Assembly: GCA_024500155.1 (NCBI GenBank) | Contig: CM044876.1 | Coordinates: 9,553,001-9,617,000 of the forward strand | Source of the DNA: Chenopodium formosanum | Lineage: Eukaryota; Streptophyta; Magnoliopsida; Caryophyllales; Amaranthaceae | Direction of reading: 5' to 3' | Length of the DNA: 64,000 nucleotides | Shown: piece after piece, positions 37,725-50,635 of the stretch | Numbering within the stretch: the first letter of the stretch is position 1 | Layout of the letters: every line of letters starts with the position of its first letter | Position numbers and translations under genes: made by a program | Notes under the pieces: model-generated | Database searches by the model: none | What the model was told of the DNA's origin: nothing | The model's input: only the letters and a program-made list of their open reading frames with translations

Positions 37725-38140
37725 ATTTAATTTTTTAGTTATATTAATGAAACTAATTAACCTATATCCAGAATTTCGGCTGGCTGAGAACCGCCTCTCA
37801 TATGCCATGCCCCTATTTCTAGAATGACTAAAACAACTCGATCGAGTATACACTTTCAAGTATATATCAAGCTAAATCAATTACTTTGTACTCATTAATA
37901 ACATTGATCTTCGATTGATCTCCGATAAATGCTTATATACAATTCAATATATCAATATCTAATATTGAAAATGAGCAACACATTCCCTGCAAGATGAACT
38001 CGCAATGGGAAGCTTTAGCATTCAACTTTAGAACTCCTAGAGAAGGTTCCAACCATTTTTTTTTTTTTTTGAAGACAAACATACAACCATTTAAGCTTAT
38101 GTTTTTGAAAGAAAAAAGATTGAAATGGAAAACTTATTGG

Positions 38141-38340
38141 GTAATGCTATATGTAGCCTTAAGAACTACATATAAGCATTAAATACATTCTTGAAAATAA
38201 TATAAATTTAGGAATTCATGACAAAAACACACGTAAATCAGTGTAATTAGTGTTTATATTTTGATGATTTCTTAGCTTTTTACGATTTTCAAGTGTAATT
38301 TTAATGCTTATATGTAGCCCTAAGGGTTATGTATATTACT
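38141..38340. mobile_element. 200-bp inverted-repeat MITE
   Basis: The left end GTAATGCTATATGTAGCC and the reversed right end GTAATATACATAACCC both run into CTACATATAAGC-like sequence, giving inverted arms of about 35 bp. The target-site duplication was not resolved. A shorter relative lies at 37443-37565. Confidence 0.5.
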
Positions 38341-38637
38341 GTTTTATATTTAGTTAACCATAATAAAGTTTTAAAATTATGGGTTAAAACTTGTACTTCT
38401 AAAATTATTTTGTTTAAATAAATCTTGACAAGAACACACACTTGTAACCATAAAAATACAAGAAGAATTTTGTAACCAATTAGTTGTTGATGTAGTGATG
38501 ATTGGGATTATAATCATTAGACTTGGTAGGAAAGACTTATGTTCGGTCCCCCACAACAACAATTGGGAGGGGACTAAAAACCCAACCACCCAGAATTGAT
38601 CTCAAATTCGGATTAGCCTAAAGGGTGAAGCGGGTGG

Positions 38638-38686
<49 letters not shown>
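38638..38686. repeat. AT microsatellite
   Basis: An almost uninterrupted run of alternating A and T, about 48 nt, in the SUMO upstream region. Confidence 0.9.
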
Positions 38687-38690
<4 letters not shown>

Positions 38691-39214
38691 AAAAAAGAAT
38701 TTTGTGAAATTTTCAAAAAAAAAAAAAAAAACAAAACAAAATTAGAGCAATATTGGGATTTTAAAAAAAAAAGTCGCGCGGAATTCAAAACAGATTTAAA
38801 TTCAATTAATAAAAAAATAACCAAAAATATCTTTTTCCTTAAAAAAAATCTTCACCGACTTTCCATTAGATCTTACCTGACGTAACAATCATCGCGCGTA
38901 CACCAACACAACACCTTTTTTTACTTTTTTTCGTCACTTCATACTTCCATAGATTCGGATAAAACTTCCTATACAAATTTCAAAATTACGAAATTACCCT
39001 TCAATCGCAATGACGCGAGTGGGCTTCCTTCTCTTTCACACTTGGCAAAAACCTCGAGGTTTAAGTTTAAAAGGGTTACACAAACAAATTTCTCGTATTT
39101 AAGGAACTCATTATTTTCCCATTTTCCGCATTTATACAAGGATTTGTGGTTTTTGATATTGCGATAAAAACCCTAAGAGAGAGAAATTGTGGTTTCAAAT
39201 TTGAAGATTTGAAG

Positions 39215-41589
39215 ATGACTGGTGAAACTGATACTAACAACAATGGAGGTAACAACGCTTTTAATGAGGATAAGAAGCCTGCTCCTGATCAATCTACTCA
39301 TATCAATCTCAAGGTTAAAGGTCAGGTAATTATTTTTAAATTTTTCGCCGATTCTTTTGATTTGTTTTGTGAGTTTATATGTTTTTTTTGTTGTTTTTGT
39401 GTTAATTTTGTAATTTTGTGTTGAATTTTATGTTTTTGGTGTTAATTTTGTATTTTTTGTGTTGATGAATTAGATAATTGTTGCTGTTTTGTGAATTTAT
39501 GTATTTTTTTTTGGTATTTTTGTGTTAATTTTGAATTTATTTTTGTGATTTGTTTTTGCGTTGAATTTCATATTTTTGGTGTGAATTTTGTATATTTGTG
39601 TTGATGAATTAGATAATTGTGAAATTGTTGAAGTTTTGGATGATTTGATGACATTGAATTATGCGATTTTGCTTATTTGAATCGTATTTATGACCATGCA
39701 TGCAAACCTAATAAGTAGTTCAGGCTTTGATTTATGCTATTTGTATTTTGACTCTGTTGATCTGTGCAATTATGTGTGTATTTTACTGTTCTATTTGTTT
39801 CAGGATCATTCAGTTTAAATTAATTTTACTTATGCGGCTTGTGAATTGTTGTCAAATTTAGATTTAAATTCAGATAATGTGCAGTGGATATCAAATAACG
39901 ATTCGACGTTTTTTGTTCTAGGATGATATGTTATTTGATGTTTCGGCTGTTCAATGCTTTTGATGTTTTGTTATTTGAGAACGTAATTGTAATTAATTAT
40001 CATTAACGTTTAGTAATAAAGTTATTATGACTTGATAAGATTAGATAATGAGGTGTATAATGCTTTGATGCTCAGTATGGATAGAGGAGGTATCTTTGAA
40101 TGGAGGATCATTTAGACGTTTAGTGGTTAATGTTGATGGATTAGCGCTGTCACGATGTGTTTTGTTGATGTGATCTCATAGCTATAGGTAGTAATCTGTG
40201 TAAGCCTGAAATGTAGCTCTCTGTCCTCAATTCACCAAGCAAACAAGGAGGATTATGTTGGTGTAATTTTGGAAGAAAAATAGGGCATGTCGAAAGTTAA
40301 ATGTGTTGCTCCCTTACTCCCCTCTCTAGCTGCTCTTTCCTCGCTCTTTTTGTTTTCTTTTCTCTTGCTTTTGAGATCTTTTAAATAAGCATATAACTAA
40401 ATGAATACAATTACGGCTTATCACCTATTCACCATTACTAATTAGACAAAAAGAAAATGGCTAGATCATGGAAAATCGGAAATTCATGATCCTTTTAATA
40501 TTTGAGCTTTAAATTAGAAATAAGAATCTTAAAATCTCTAAATTTTTAATACTTTAATGTAAATTGACGTTGGAAGTTAGGAATCATAAGCAGAATTAAA
40601 CTAAAGCGCAATAATTGATAGAGCAAGGAGTGAGGGTATTAATTGTAGACGGAAGGAAGAGTGTGTTTGTGTGAAGATATGGTGCTTTTTCAAAGTTCTA
40701 AATTAAATTAGGGAAGACATTTTTGGAAATACAATAATACATTAGTGTATGCTATTGGAAATACTCTTGCTAACAGGTTAATTTCGGGAAAACTGCATGT
40801 TGTATGGAAACATAGTGGCTAGGAAGGATGAAAGGATGGTAGAAAGAAGCTAAGTAGTTTTTTTCCTGTAGATAGAAAATCAATGAAGTGGGAGGTGACA
40901 ATCAATGATGCTTATCGTTATACTTCACAATTTGCTGGCTCTGTATTCTGGATTTATTTACAAATCTGAGTGTGCAAATGGTCTTTCTTTCCTTTTGTAA
41001 TTGTTGCTGGCTGCTTTGGTGTTGGTTAACTCTTTTCTTTGTTCTCTTAAAGGATGGCAATGAGGTATTCTTTAGGACCAAGCGTACAACAGCTTTGAAG
41101 AAGCTTATGGGTGCATATTGTGACCGTCAATCTGTTGACGTGGAATCCATTGCTTTCTTGTTTGATGGTCGTCGACTCCGTGGAGACCAGACTCCTGATG
41201 AGGTGATTGCCTTTTAAAAATATTCTTAGTTCTTGTTTGTCATTCTATAGAGTTTCAGCTGACCATGTCCCTCTGGATCTCCCGATATGAATTTAAGATA
41301 TCAAGTACTCTGTAGATGTTATCATAAAGGGGCATTTTTGCAAATTGATTTATTATAACCTGTGTCTCAAGCTCATTTATTTACCAACCTTTAGATGTTC
41401 TGAATGTGTTCCTGCCCCATGGATTTCATGCGAGCAACTGGTCCTGCAATTTTTTTCTTTTTTTCTTTGTGGAAACTGTGTATTAATGATGATTTTCCTT
41501 TGTTTTGTTTGGTTAATCTTTTGCTTCAGCTGGAGATGGAAGATGGCGACGAGATTGATGCCATGTTGCACCAGACTGGAGGATACTAA
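39215..41589 (+). CDS. SUMO1: small ubiquitin-like modifier (SUMO)
   Basis: SUMO is conjugated to lysines of target proteins, mostly nuclear, through E1, E2 (SCE1) and E3 ligases, after a ULP protease exposes its C-terminal GG. Exons: 39215-39325, 41053-41202 and 41530-41589. They total 321 nt, 106 residues. The N-terminal tail is flexible and rich in Asn, Asp and Lys (TNNNGGNNAFNEDKKP). The beta-grasp fold follows: HINLKVKGQDGNEVFF, LKKLMGAYCDRQ, SIAFLFDGRRLRGDQTPDEL and EMEDGDEIDAMLHQTGG. A single Tyr follows the GG, so the protein needs one-residue processing. It is close to Arabidopsis SUMO1/2, with a longer N-tail. Intron 1 is 1.7 kb with T-rich, TTTGTGTT-type repeats near its start and no other gene. 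Confidence 0.96.
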
Positions 41590-42115
41590 TGGAACTATGC
41601 TGCGGATAACGGATTCTAGTTCTAGTATTATTAATTAGTATGCTATGCTATTATTAGCTTTGTTTAGGGAGAGTTGAGTTGCTACTGAGTTCTGCTTTTA
41701 CTTTGTTGACTGAGCTATATGTAGATAACAGTGATCTCCTCCTTGCTAGCTATCCTACCGGGATATGCACTCTTATTCTGTGTAGTTATGAAGTTGCTTC
41801 TAATCCTGTTAGTACTTTTGTTCACTTTATTTCTACCTTTATTTTTATGAAAAATAAGTCAGATTAGGGTTAATAAGTTTATATGCAAATTATTTAAAGA
41901 AAAGGGACCTATGATGAAGATAAGGTCTATTTAAGTTCAATTTACGAGTAATTTAGTCAGAATAATGAACCTTTTACCTTGACTTTCTCTATTGCGATTT
42001 GGTGGTTTACGCTGAGATATTCAAATTGTGTATAGTTTGTGGCACTCATTTGGTATGTTAATTGATCGAACACACATTCGTGAAAAATTCTCTTCAAAAC
42101 TCTACTTTTTTTTTT
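41590..42115. other. SUMO 3' flank
   Basis: Probable 3'UTR and AT-rich spacer up to the LTR element. No gene seen. Confidence 0.5.
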
Positions 42116-42307
42116 TGTTAAATATAGAGGAACATATGAGAGAATTTTTATTCAGTGTGTATACTTCCATCTGTTACAGGATATATATATATATATTTAC
42201 ATGTAGATTATCTAGGGATTCCTCGGATAAGATCAAATACCCGTCTCTATAGTATTATAGATAGTACATGGATAATAGTCATCCACTTATACATCTATAT
42301 CATAACA
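42116..42307 (-). repeat. 3' LTR of the Copia-type element
   Basis: 192-bp LTR, TGTTAAATATAG ... ATCATAACA on the plus strand. It is adjacent to the polypurine tract (plus CTCCCCCTT, 42308-42316). Confidence 0.88.
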
Positions 42308-42336
42308 CTCCCCCTTGGATGATTTATCAAAGATCG

Positions 42337-42502
42337 TGTCTAGTTAAAACCTTATTAGGAAAAACCCTGTGGGATAAAAACCTAATGAAGGAAAAGAGTA
42401 CAACAATCTTTGTAATACGCTCGAGATGCTGCCTCATTAAAAACCTTGCCAGGAAAACCCGATGTGGGACAAAACCGTGGTCAAGGGAAAAAGAGTGCAG
42501 TG
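42337..42502 (-). repeat. two-copy ~85-nt direct repeat near the Copia 3' end
   Basis: Two diverged copies (about 42337-42403 and 42424-42502) share TTAAAACCTT, AGGAAAACCC, GTGGGA..AAAACC and GAAAAAGAGT blocks. Such repeats are common just upstream of the polypurine tract in plant Copia elements. Function unknown. Confidence 0.6.
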
Positions 42503-43667
42503 CGTATATTCTCCCCCTGATGAATACATAACTTGAGTTGATCTTCTTGTGCAATGAATTCAATATAGTTGAATGTCTTATCTCATGTAGAAAGATATCA
42601 TTCCTTGATCTTGAATCCTCCTAAATTGGCGTTGCATCTTCAAGTCTTCACATGATGTGTTGTGTCTTCAATTTACAATACTTGCGATAATAATAATTCA
42701 TATGCTTACATTTGTAATATTTGAAGCTTGTTGTTAACGTTGCCTTAAACATCAAATTTATGCCTTCTTCCGGAGGTCATATTTTGCATTTGAAAATTAA
42801 TGATCAACATTTGATTAAATATTCATTATTAATAATAATCCGATAACATGCAATGTAATATCATCGATAGATGTTGGTATCGATAGATGCATGTTGGTCT
42901 CTAACAAATCTTTATATGAATTAGTAGTGCAACATATATAATTGCATACTTTGTTTATGGTTCTGCTGGACCATAAGAAAACGTTCTCACGCATAAGTAT
43001 CTTGTTGTTATATTATTTGTACATCTCATATATAGTTGATACGAGAGTTTCCTTATAAATATCAATAATAAATCGCACTAACTCTTACATGCTCAAACTT
43101 CAGGTTGAGATGTCAATGATGTAGTCATATAGACTTTTAGGAGTTTGATAATAAGTACAATATTCAAAATACATAATTCGTAGGGCTAGGTATTTAGATT
43201 CGTCGTATATAAGTTCTTCGGGAACTCTTCTTACATGATTCATTCATAGCATTCTATTAAATCGACGCCATATATAGTTTCATCACAATTATAAGCCCAT
43301 TTGAATATAAATATCTCATTCTAATCTTCCATCAAAGTTGTATATGCCACTACTAGAAAAAAATTAATTTGCTGCTATTAATTTGCTGCATTTTATGCAT
43401 TTCGCTGCAAATTAAAGTCGGTTTTACATATAGGTACTATTAATATTATTAATTAGCAGGGGTTTTTCTATTGATCCGCTGCAAATCAATTATCCTACAT
43501 GTACCCTAGCCCCTTTATTCCTTAGCCGACCAATTCATTCATAAAGCTCTTTCTCTCTCTTCCACCTTCATCTTCATCTTCTCTCACTCATCCTCACCGG
43601 CTGATTGCTCACTAACCTCACCAGAGATTCTACTTTGTCGCTCACTCTCATCGACACTTTTAGTTTC

Positions 43668-43701
43668 TCACTCACTCACTCACTCACTCACTCACTCACT
43701 C
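43668..43701. repeat. (CACT)n microsatellite
   Basis: About eight perfect CACT units inside the CACTA element. Confidence 0.85.
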
Positions 43702-44938
43702 GAGTACCCACTCACTTACTCACCCAGTCACCCTTGTCGGCGTTCGTCGGGTCTAGGTTCAATCAAAGTCTCACCGCTCCACTGATCTAACGGCTAACCT
43801 ACTCGCTCACCACCACCTTCACTCGCCGACTATCGCTCTCAAAGCTAAGGGCCTAAGGTAACTAATTTTATAGTATTTTATTTCCTTAATTGAGAACGAA
43901 ATAGGGAGTCGCAATTTTTGAGGAATTCCCTTCCACTATGCGATTTGGGTATTACTATTTGTGATAATTGAGAAGGTGAATGTTAATTTGAGTTTGTGAA
44001 GAATTTGATTTCAGCATGTTTGAAATTCTAAAGGGTTAAATTGATGAATACAACTGTTTTAGTGTGCTCAAGTTTCGAAAAGATAATCGGTTTTTCCAAT
44101 TCTTAAATGGGTTTTCGAATTTTACGCCATTCATATGTAATATGTTTCAATTTGATTATAAGTAGTCATCCTTGTTTTTCAATTCTCTGTCATACAACCA
44201 TTTTATTGTGTCCTTTGGCATCTTTGGAGGCTGATTGTTCACTTGTAGACATAATGATATGATCCTTTTGTTGTGTTATATCTCATTTTTGTGAAAACTA
44301 AATCAGAAGGTCATAGATCACTTCTTACCTTTGTTATTATGGTTCCTAGTTCAAGTAAGATTAATTGGCGAAGCTAATCATCACTGGAACCTTGTTGTGC
44401 CCGAATTGATGAAGATATGCAATACAAAGTATTATATTTGTCACCCCATTTTTTAATGGTATAAAATTGTAACAGAATATATCTATATATGTGCTTCTTT
44501 GTAAGAGTTTCTTTAATTTGAAAGTTATTTGGGTGTAAGTGTGTTATGACTGTTATCTAATTGTGGAGTTTTTGTTGTAGTGATTAAATAGGTTTATTTT
44601 GGTGGTGAATTAGTACTTCATATTATTAAAGAAGGTTTTATTTGTTTTGCCAAGATTTTTATGCTTTCATATTGGAATTGAATTGAAATTTTTGAGTTGG
44701 GTTGCTTTGGATATTTGTTTCTCCTGCTACTGTTGTATTTTTTAAGTATAGGGTTGTGGTTGAATTTGAAGTGTTAAGTTGGTTTTGTTGCAGAAAAGCT
44801 AAAATAGGTTTGTATAAGTGGAAAGAAGAGATGCAGGACAAAGAATGTGTTTGAGAGAGTATCAAGTGGAATCCTTCACTCAAGGGCAATTGAACATCTA
44901 CAAAAGGTAGGTGCTTCTATCTTCTATCTCAAAGGTAC

Positions 44939-44947
44939 TACTGCTCG

Positions 44948-44984
<37 letters not shown>

Positions 44985-45022
44985 ACGGCTGCTGCTCGTA
45001 CTGCTGCTGCTGCTCGTGCTGT
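44939..45022. repeat. CTG-rich triplet repeat
   Basis: An interrupted CTG/GCT tract with CGT interruptions inside the CACTA element. One frame (44847-45089) would encode poly-Ala with Arg/Thr, but nothing supports translation. Confidence 0.8.
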
Positions 45023-48000
45023 AACTTCTGTTGCTGTTGCTGGACTTGCTACCTACTCAATGCTATCTATTGCCTGCTCGATGCCCTAGCTGTTGTTGCC
45101 CAATTGACACCATTGCTGCTGTTGCCTTCGATACTTCTTTGTCCATTAGATCTCAGAGTTTGTAATATTGTCTATTGCTAATGTCGTTGTGGTTGTGCTC
45201 CTCTTGTATTATGTTAAGTTACTGAAATGTCTAATGTTGTCCAATTGTAATATTTTTTTTTTTATTTTTATGAAAGTGTACTTTTACAGGCTATTATTAA
45301 TAGAAATATAATTTTTTTCTACAATTGCAAATAACATTTCAGTCTTTTATATTTTATAAGTTGAATATCAAATTGGCAGGTTTGATAAATTAAAACCCAA
45401 ATATTTAAATTGTAAAAAAATATTAATTTGCAGGGGTTAATGGCATTAACTGCTGCAAATAAATTGATTGATTTGCTGCGGTTGTTACTGCAGCAAATTA
45501 TTCAATTGATTTGCTGCCCTGGCGTTTGCTGCCCCTCCAAAAACGCAGCAAATAAATCATTTTTAACCGCCGCAAATAAATGTTTTTCTTGTAGTGTGCA
45601 CCTTACTATACTTTTAACGTATACTCACATATGTCATATACCATGATTATTGTATGGAAACTATGAAATATAAAACTATGACAGGATATTAAACAAAATA
45701 TAAGATGAGTAATGCATTAAACAATTTCCTACACATGCAATGTGAAAACCATTAACCTATGACTTACTAATGCAAATGAACATAATAAGACTCAAAATAA
45801 TGCAAGACACTGTATAGTGTGGATTTCAAATCCATATTCTATTGGACTTCTGGTCCACGATAAATTTTGATCATTATAACTATGTCGACATCAAAATGGA
45901 CATATATCTGAGATCCCTTATTTACTAGTCCATTATTTTACGCATATGCGTTTTATTCATCGGTTCCATTATATACCGGTATCATTATATTCTTCAAAAT
46001 TCAATTTTTATTTGCGTGCTATCTTACAATAATGATATCTGAATATATCTTCAATTGGTACCATTACATAATTTTTCTCATATCATAGGCCATCTATTAT
46101 AGTTCAGATATCTATACCGCCTATATTTGGGGTAATTTATACACTGATATTAATATATTATAATTACACTTTACAAGTATTAACTGCACTATCTTGCCAT
46201 ATATCACATATTTATATTGGAACCGATTACACAACCTACACTTCAAGTGTAGTGATTCAAAGAAAACTGGCAAGATATTTCTCAATGTATAATTTTACAA
46301 AAATTGGCACATAACACTATAAATTATCTTTATAGGGATCAACTAATTATAATCTTACAATTTTGCCAACTTACTCTATTTCTTCTCCCCCTTAAGTTGG
46401 TAAAATATCTCAAATATTGGGGCGTCGAATTATTCACCAACTTAGTACATTATTTCATGTGCAAAACGATTTCATTCTATATATATAGGAGGAATTTAAT
46501 TATTTATTTTTCACAAAATTCCTCTCATAGAAGAGTTATATTCACCAAACTTTTTATCTCTTCTAGAGAACATTTTATAGGAAAATATACTTTCTTAATT
46601 AACTTATAACGCAAATTGCACATGTTAACAAATCTTTCATAATTTGTTCTCTTCCAGAGATCAATATCAGTGGGGAGACATGTATTGTGCAGTTGTCTAT
46701 CTAACTTTCTTATTTATTATGTGCTGACATACGATAGCCCCAATCAAGAGAACTGTTATACAAGCATAAACTTGCTTGTAATTTCAGTTGGTGGTGTACA
46801 ACTCGTATTTGGTGAGCTTCTGGTCACTTAATAGCTGTCAACATATAAATTATTCTAGTGAACTTCTGGTCACCAATTATTTAAAAAAACCAATATATTA
46901 TCTCTTGAACTTTTCTTTTAACACAAACTATTAAAAATCACAATCCAAATATAGCTCAATCTCAATGTTATGTCTTGCCATTCAATTTATTTCATATATT
47001 TAACATGAGAGAGCGTCAACACATTATTTCTTTCATATCAAAAGAAACTTCAGGTTTTCATAACGGGAATTTATTAAACCCCGGATGGCCTAATTATTAA
47101 TATCACATCCAATCACTTTTCCTTTAGTATTTAAATTATGGTCAGTTTTATAATATTGGTGATCACCTTATTAGAGTACTTTATGCATGGCCATGAATAT
47201 AATGTGATATAAGTACACCAATGTGTTTCTTTCTACAATTGGCAAGACAATTAACTAATACTCATACGCCACTAAGCATTGATTGTAATCTTGATACATG
47301 CTAATCTTGTTGGACAACATTTTATACTCTTCTAGAGTACTTTATATAACCATAATACATTTTAATGTACTAGATATAATCGATCTCTTCAGGAGATGCA
47401 TCAAAATGTGTCACTTTCTCAAATTTGCCATTGTCAATTATTGCTCCTTTCCTCTTTAAAGGATTCTTATCATTGTAACCCTTTGGATTACCGCACTTCA
47501 GGTGTGCTAGTTTCAATAGCAACTGATCTTGTCCTTCTAGGACATCAACTTAATATGTATATGTATAGCTAGTATGTAAGTAATGACATTTATTCATATC
47601 CATCTTCAAGATGGTATCATTCTAAATATTTGATTATCATGTGGCCACCTCTATTAAATAAATAATTGATATTTAGGCTAGTGTATGTACCAAACTGACC
47701 ATCAGCATATTTAATTATTCATGTGCAAGGATTACATAAAAACAATGGAATAAACACTATCTCCCCCTAATCCTTGCATATGGGGGTATAAAAATAACCC
47801 AACAATCTTTAAATCTTTTCTACCTTTTAAGGCATAAATTCTTTTAGCAATGCATGTATCAAGCATAATAATATTATTCTTATAAACTCTTACTCGTAAC
47901 TCTTGCCCAATTTTATTAATCTATATAAGTATGGGCATAATAAATACAAAACATATTTTTGCAATTATGTTTTCCACAATGTCATCTATCTCTTGTTCAA

Positions 48001-48437
48001 ATAAATATTGTGCAATCATGTTTAATTTACTTTCAATAATCCAACTTCAAGTAGGTACATGAATTTAATCAGACATCAAGCAACATATTCATACTAAAAT
48101 CATGATAGTTGTACAAATCATATGATCATGTTAATAAAGTCAATTATGATGCATATGTACATGAACAATATCTAGAACTTACAGCCCATATATGAAAATG
48201 AGTATGCAATTAGTGTATTAGTAGTATCTCATGTAATAGACATAATCATTACAAAGTTATAATTCATCAATGAACTCCTTTCATACATAATTAACACAAC
48301 ACATGATTGTGGTCAAATTTATCTTCAAACAAGTGCTAGCTAGCATGAATTGAGATCGAACAAACATTCACGTGGCTAATAAAAATATGACATCATTATA
48401 TATATATAAATCTTCACAATCATAAAAGTATAAGTAA

Positions 48438-48794
48438 CTAGTTTTATTCCCGTGCAAATGCACAAATTTATAATAATAAGACTTGAAAATAATAAAAGTC
48501 AATTAAAATAGAGTTAGTTTAAATGAAATGACTTATATATAACATTTTTTTTATTTTTGAATTTGAATTCATATCATTTCTATCCTTAAAATTCTCTTGT
48601 TAGATACATTATTTAAAATATTTTATAAATTATTGGAAGTTTTAATTCATTTAATTTTTTTATCATGTTATTTTTTAAGGGAAAAAAAATAAAAAAAAAA
48701 ACTAAAAAATATTTGGGCGGGAAAATTTTTGTTGTGAATGTGACATGTGTACTTAAGGGATAACTCTGGTGATTACTTTAGTATATAGTATAGA
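48438..48794 (-). mobile_element. non-autonomous Helitron nested in the LTR element
   Basis: Read on the minus strand it starts TCTATACTATATACTAAAG after an A and ends AATAAAACTAG before a T. A hairpin (GTGCA-TT-TGCAC) lies 12 nt before the CTAG end. These are the diagnostic features of Helitrons: 5' TC, 3' CTAG, subterminal hairpin and A/T insertion. 357 bp, non-coding. Confidence 0.8.
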
Positions 48795-50635
48795 TTTATA
48801 AGCTTCAAAAATTACAAGTAGATCATTATACAAGGATAACAAAGCATAGCATCAAGATCAAAAATACATAACAACCACGTACACATAGGTCTTCACACCA
48901 ATATTGGCACAATATAATATAAATACTGCCTTATTTAAAATGACAATAGCTCTTTCAAAAAATAAAATGACAATAGCCAATTTAGACTTTTTAAGGTCAA
49001 ATATCCAATCGGCTAATCCTATCTATTTTTTTTTTCGAAGACAAATCTTGTATGCAACAAGATCACGAGTGGAGAAATTGCCATAAGTAAGCATCGTTTT
49101 TGGGCTTTATGTAATCAACATATATTGTTACCTCTATGGGTTTACTTATAGACAATAAACATAATGCGAATAGAAGATTAACACTAAAGTGCTCATATTG
49201 ATTCACTTTGATTCATTCGAAATTAAACCCCCATGCTATCATAAGAATAAAAGATCCAATTTGGTTAACCAAATAATATATATTAACAAACAAAAGATAT
49301 GAAAATTAATTCTTAGTATGATTGACTTTATAGTTCGACATCTTTGCTTAGAGAAAGCAGTGAAGTAAACATTCAATTAAAACAAATATAATATTAAAAA
49401 CCACTAAGACCATAATTTTATTATTTAAATCATGACACACAAAGTCAATACAAGATCTCACACAAACCAATAAAACCAAAATCTTACGAAGTACATAGTA
49501 AACCTTCACCAAAAACAAATTGTAAAGCATGCAATTCAATTTCTAGGATAACGATTAACCAATAATAAAACCGGAACTCGCACAAATAATCAGTTTAATA
49601 TAGATAATCACATGTTTAAAGATAACACTGATATAACAAATTAAGCGTAATTAATTGGATAACTCAATATGGAGCATTTCATAAAATTCATGGGTAGTCA
49701 TGAAAATTAAACTGATTCGTGCTAACTTGAACCCATGATAATCTACCTACACCAATTTAATGAATTATGAAAACAAAGCATTGTACACGTACTCAATATA
49801 ATTAACAAAAGTAATATGCATGAAGTCTGGTAATACTTGGCAAATTGATGAGAAATAGTTCTCCAATCTCCACTATCTTTTGTTTCTTTAATTTTTAACC
49901 ATCGTCAAATGCATGATGACACAAGTTAGATTGCAAGATAAACTACCAGTACATAACACAATATACCTAACGGTACCATAACACATGCTCATATATTTTA
50001 CGATCTATTAATTAATTCTTATAAGATTGATTAATTAATTTATTATTCACACATCAAAACCACCAAAATTCGTAAAAATTAAGGTAGTGGAATATCGTGA
50101 GAGATTATGTAAACCAACAATTATGCAATTGCATACACACGAACTTAGGATATATCAAGTTAATTATAGAGAAAAGTAATACTTCGTAATAATTTATCAT
50201 TCAACTACAACACAAAGCAAATAGGTTAGCAAAGAAAAGTAATTTGCTATTTGCATAATTCGTTAATAAAGGGATAAATTAGGTAATTGACCGATCAACA
50301 TAATAAGCAGGGGACTTGAACTGATAAATAAGTCCAATATCATTACATTCAATAAATAACTCAAAACCATTGATGGTATTTGCCGATCATGATACAAAAA
50401 TCTATACTAATAAAAAGTCATATAAAAACAAAAGATAATATTTAACCAATTCAAATAAACATAAGCGGTGGCAAAGGAATGAATTGCATATACTAATATT
50501 TATCGAGTCAGTGGCAATTAAAATCCAAAAATAATTCATGTTCGCTTGTACATATAATTATTTACATAAAGCAATTTGATAGTATATGCGTACCTTTAAT
50601 TCGGATCTAAATTAAACAATTTGCGTAGAGCTTTG

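Larger units (their letters stand above)
36401..39060. other. intergenic region with foldback repeats
   Basis: 3' flank of the membrane-protein gene followed by repeats: two related foldback elements (37443-37565 and 38141-38340), a tRNA-like fragment (37652-37724) and an AT microsatellite (38638-38686). AT-rich DNA up to the SUMO promoter shows no gene. Confidence 0.5.
43348..45596. mobile_element. non-autonomous CACTA (En/Spm) transposon
   Basis: 2,249 bp with ends CACTACTAGAAAAA and, reversed, CACTACAAGAAAAA, and a 3-bp TGC duplication (43345-43347 and 45597-45599). Subterminal zones are full of TTTGCTGC / GCAGCAAAT repeats in both orientations, as CACTA transposases need. No transposase frame is present. 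The interior has a CACT microsatellite (43668-43701), possible exon/intron-like signals and a CTG-rich tract (44939-45022). It is nested in the LTR element. Confidence 0.88.
42764..48055 (-). repeat. family of ~16 small hairpins with constant C-YNGAA-G loop
   Basis: Scattered through the LTR element interior are stems of 4-6 bp whose sequences differ but whose loop is constant. On the plus strand it reads C-TTCNR-G; on the element's sense (minus) strand C-YNGAA-G. Positions: 42764-42776, 43092-43109, 43212-43226, 45843-45857, 46236-46252, 46557-46569, 46648-46660, 46812-46827, 46858-46873, 47044-47059, 47325-47339, 47383-47397, 47493-47507, 47530-47544, 47600-47614 and 48041-48055. Sense examples: TGGAC-CAGAA-GTCCA, CTACAC-TTGAA-GTGTAG, CCATC-TTGAA-GATGG, TGTCC-TAGAA-GGACA, ATCTC-CTGAA-GAGAT, AGTTC-CCGAA-GAACT. 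Some stems have one bulge or mismatch. None lies in the nested CACTA by my reading. Confidence 0.7.

Noticed and set aside
42956..42975. TATGGT...ACCATA hairpin as a member of the C-YNGAA-G family
   Set aside because: The stem is good, but the loop (TCTGCTGG) does not fit the constant pentaloop, so it was left out of the count.
44847..45089. Poly-Ala frame inside the CACTA element
   Set aside because: Produced by a CTG triplet repeat; no support for translation.
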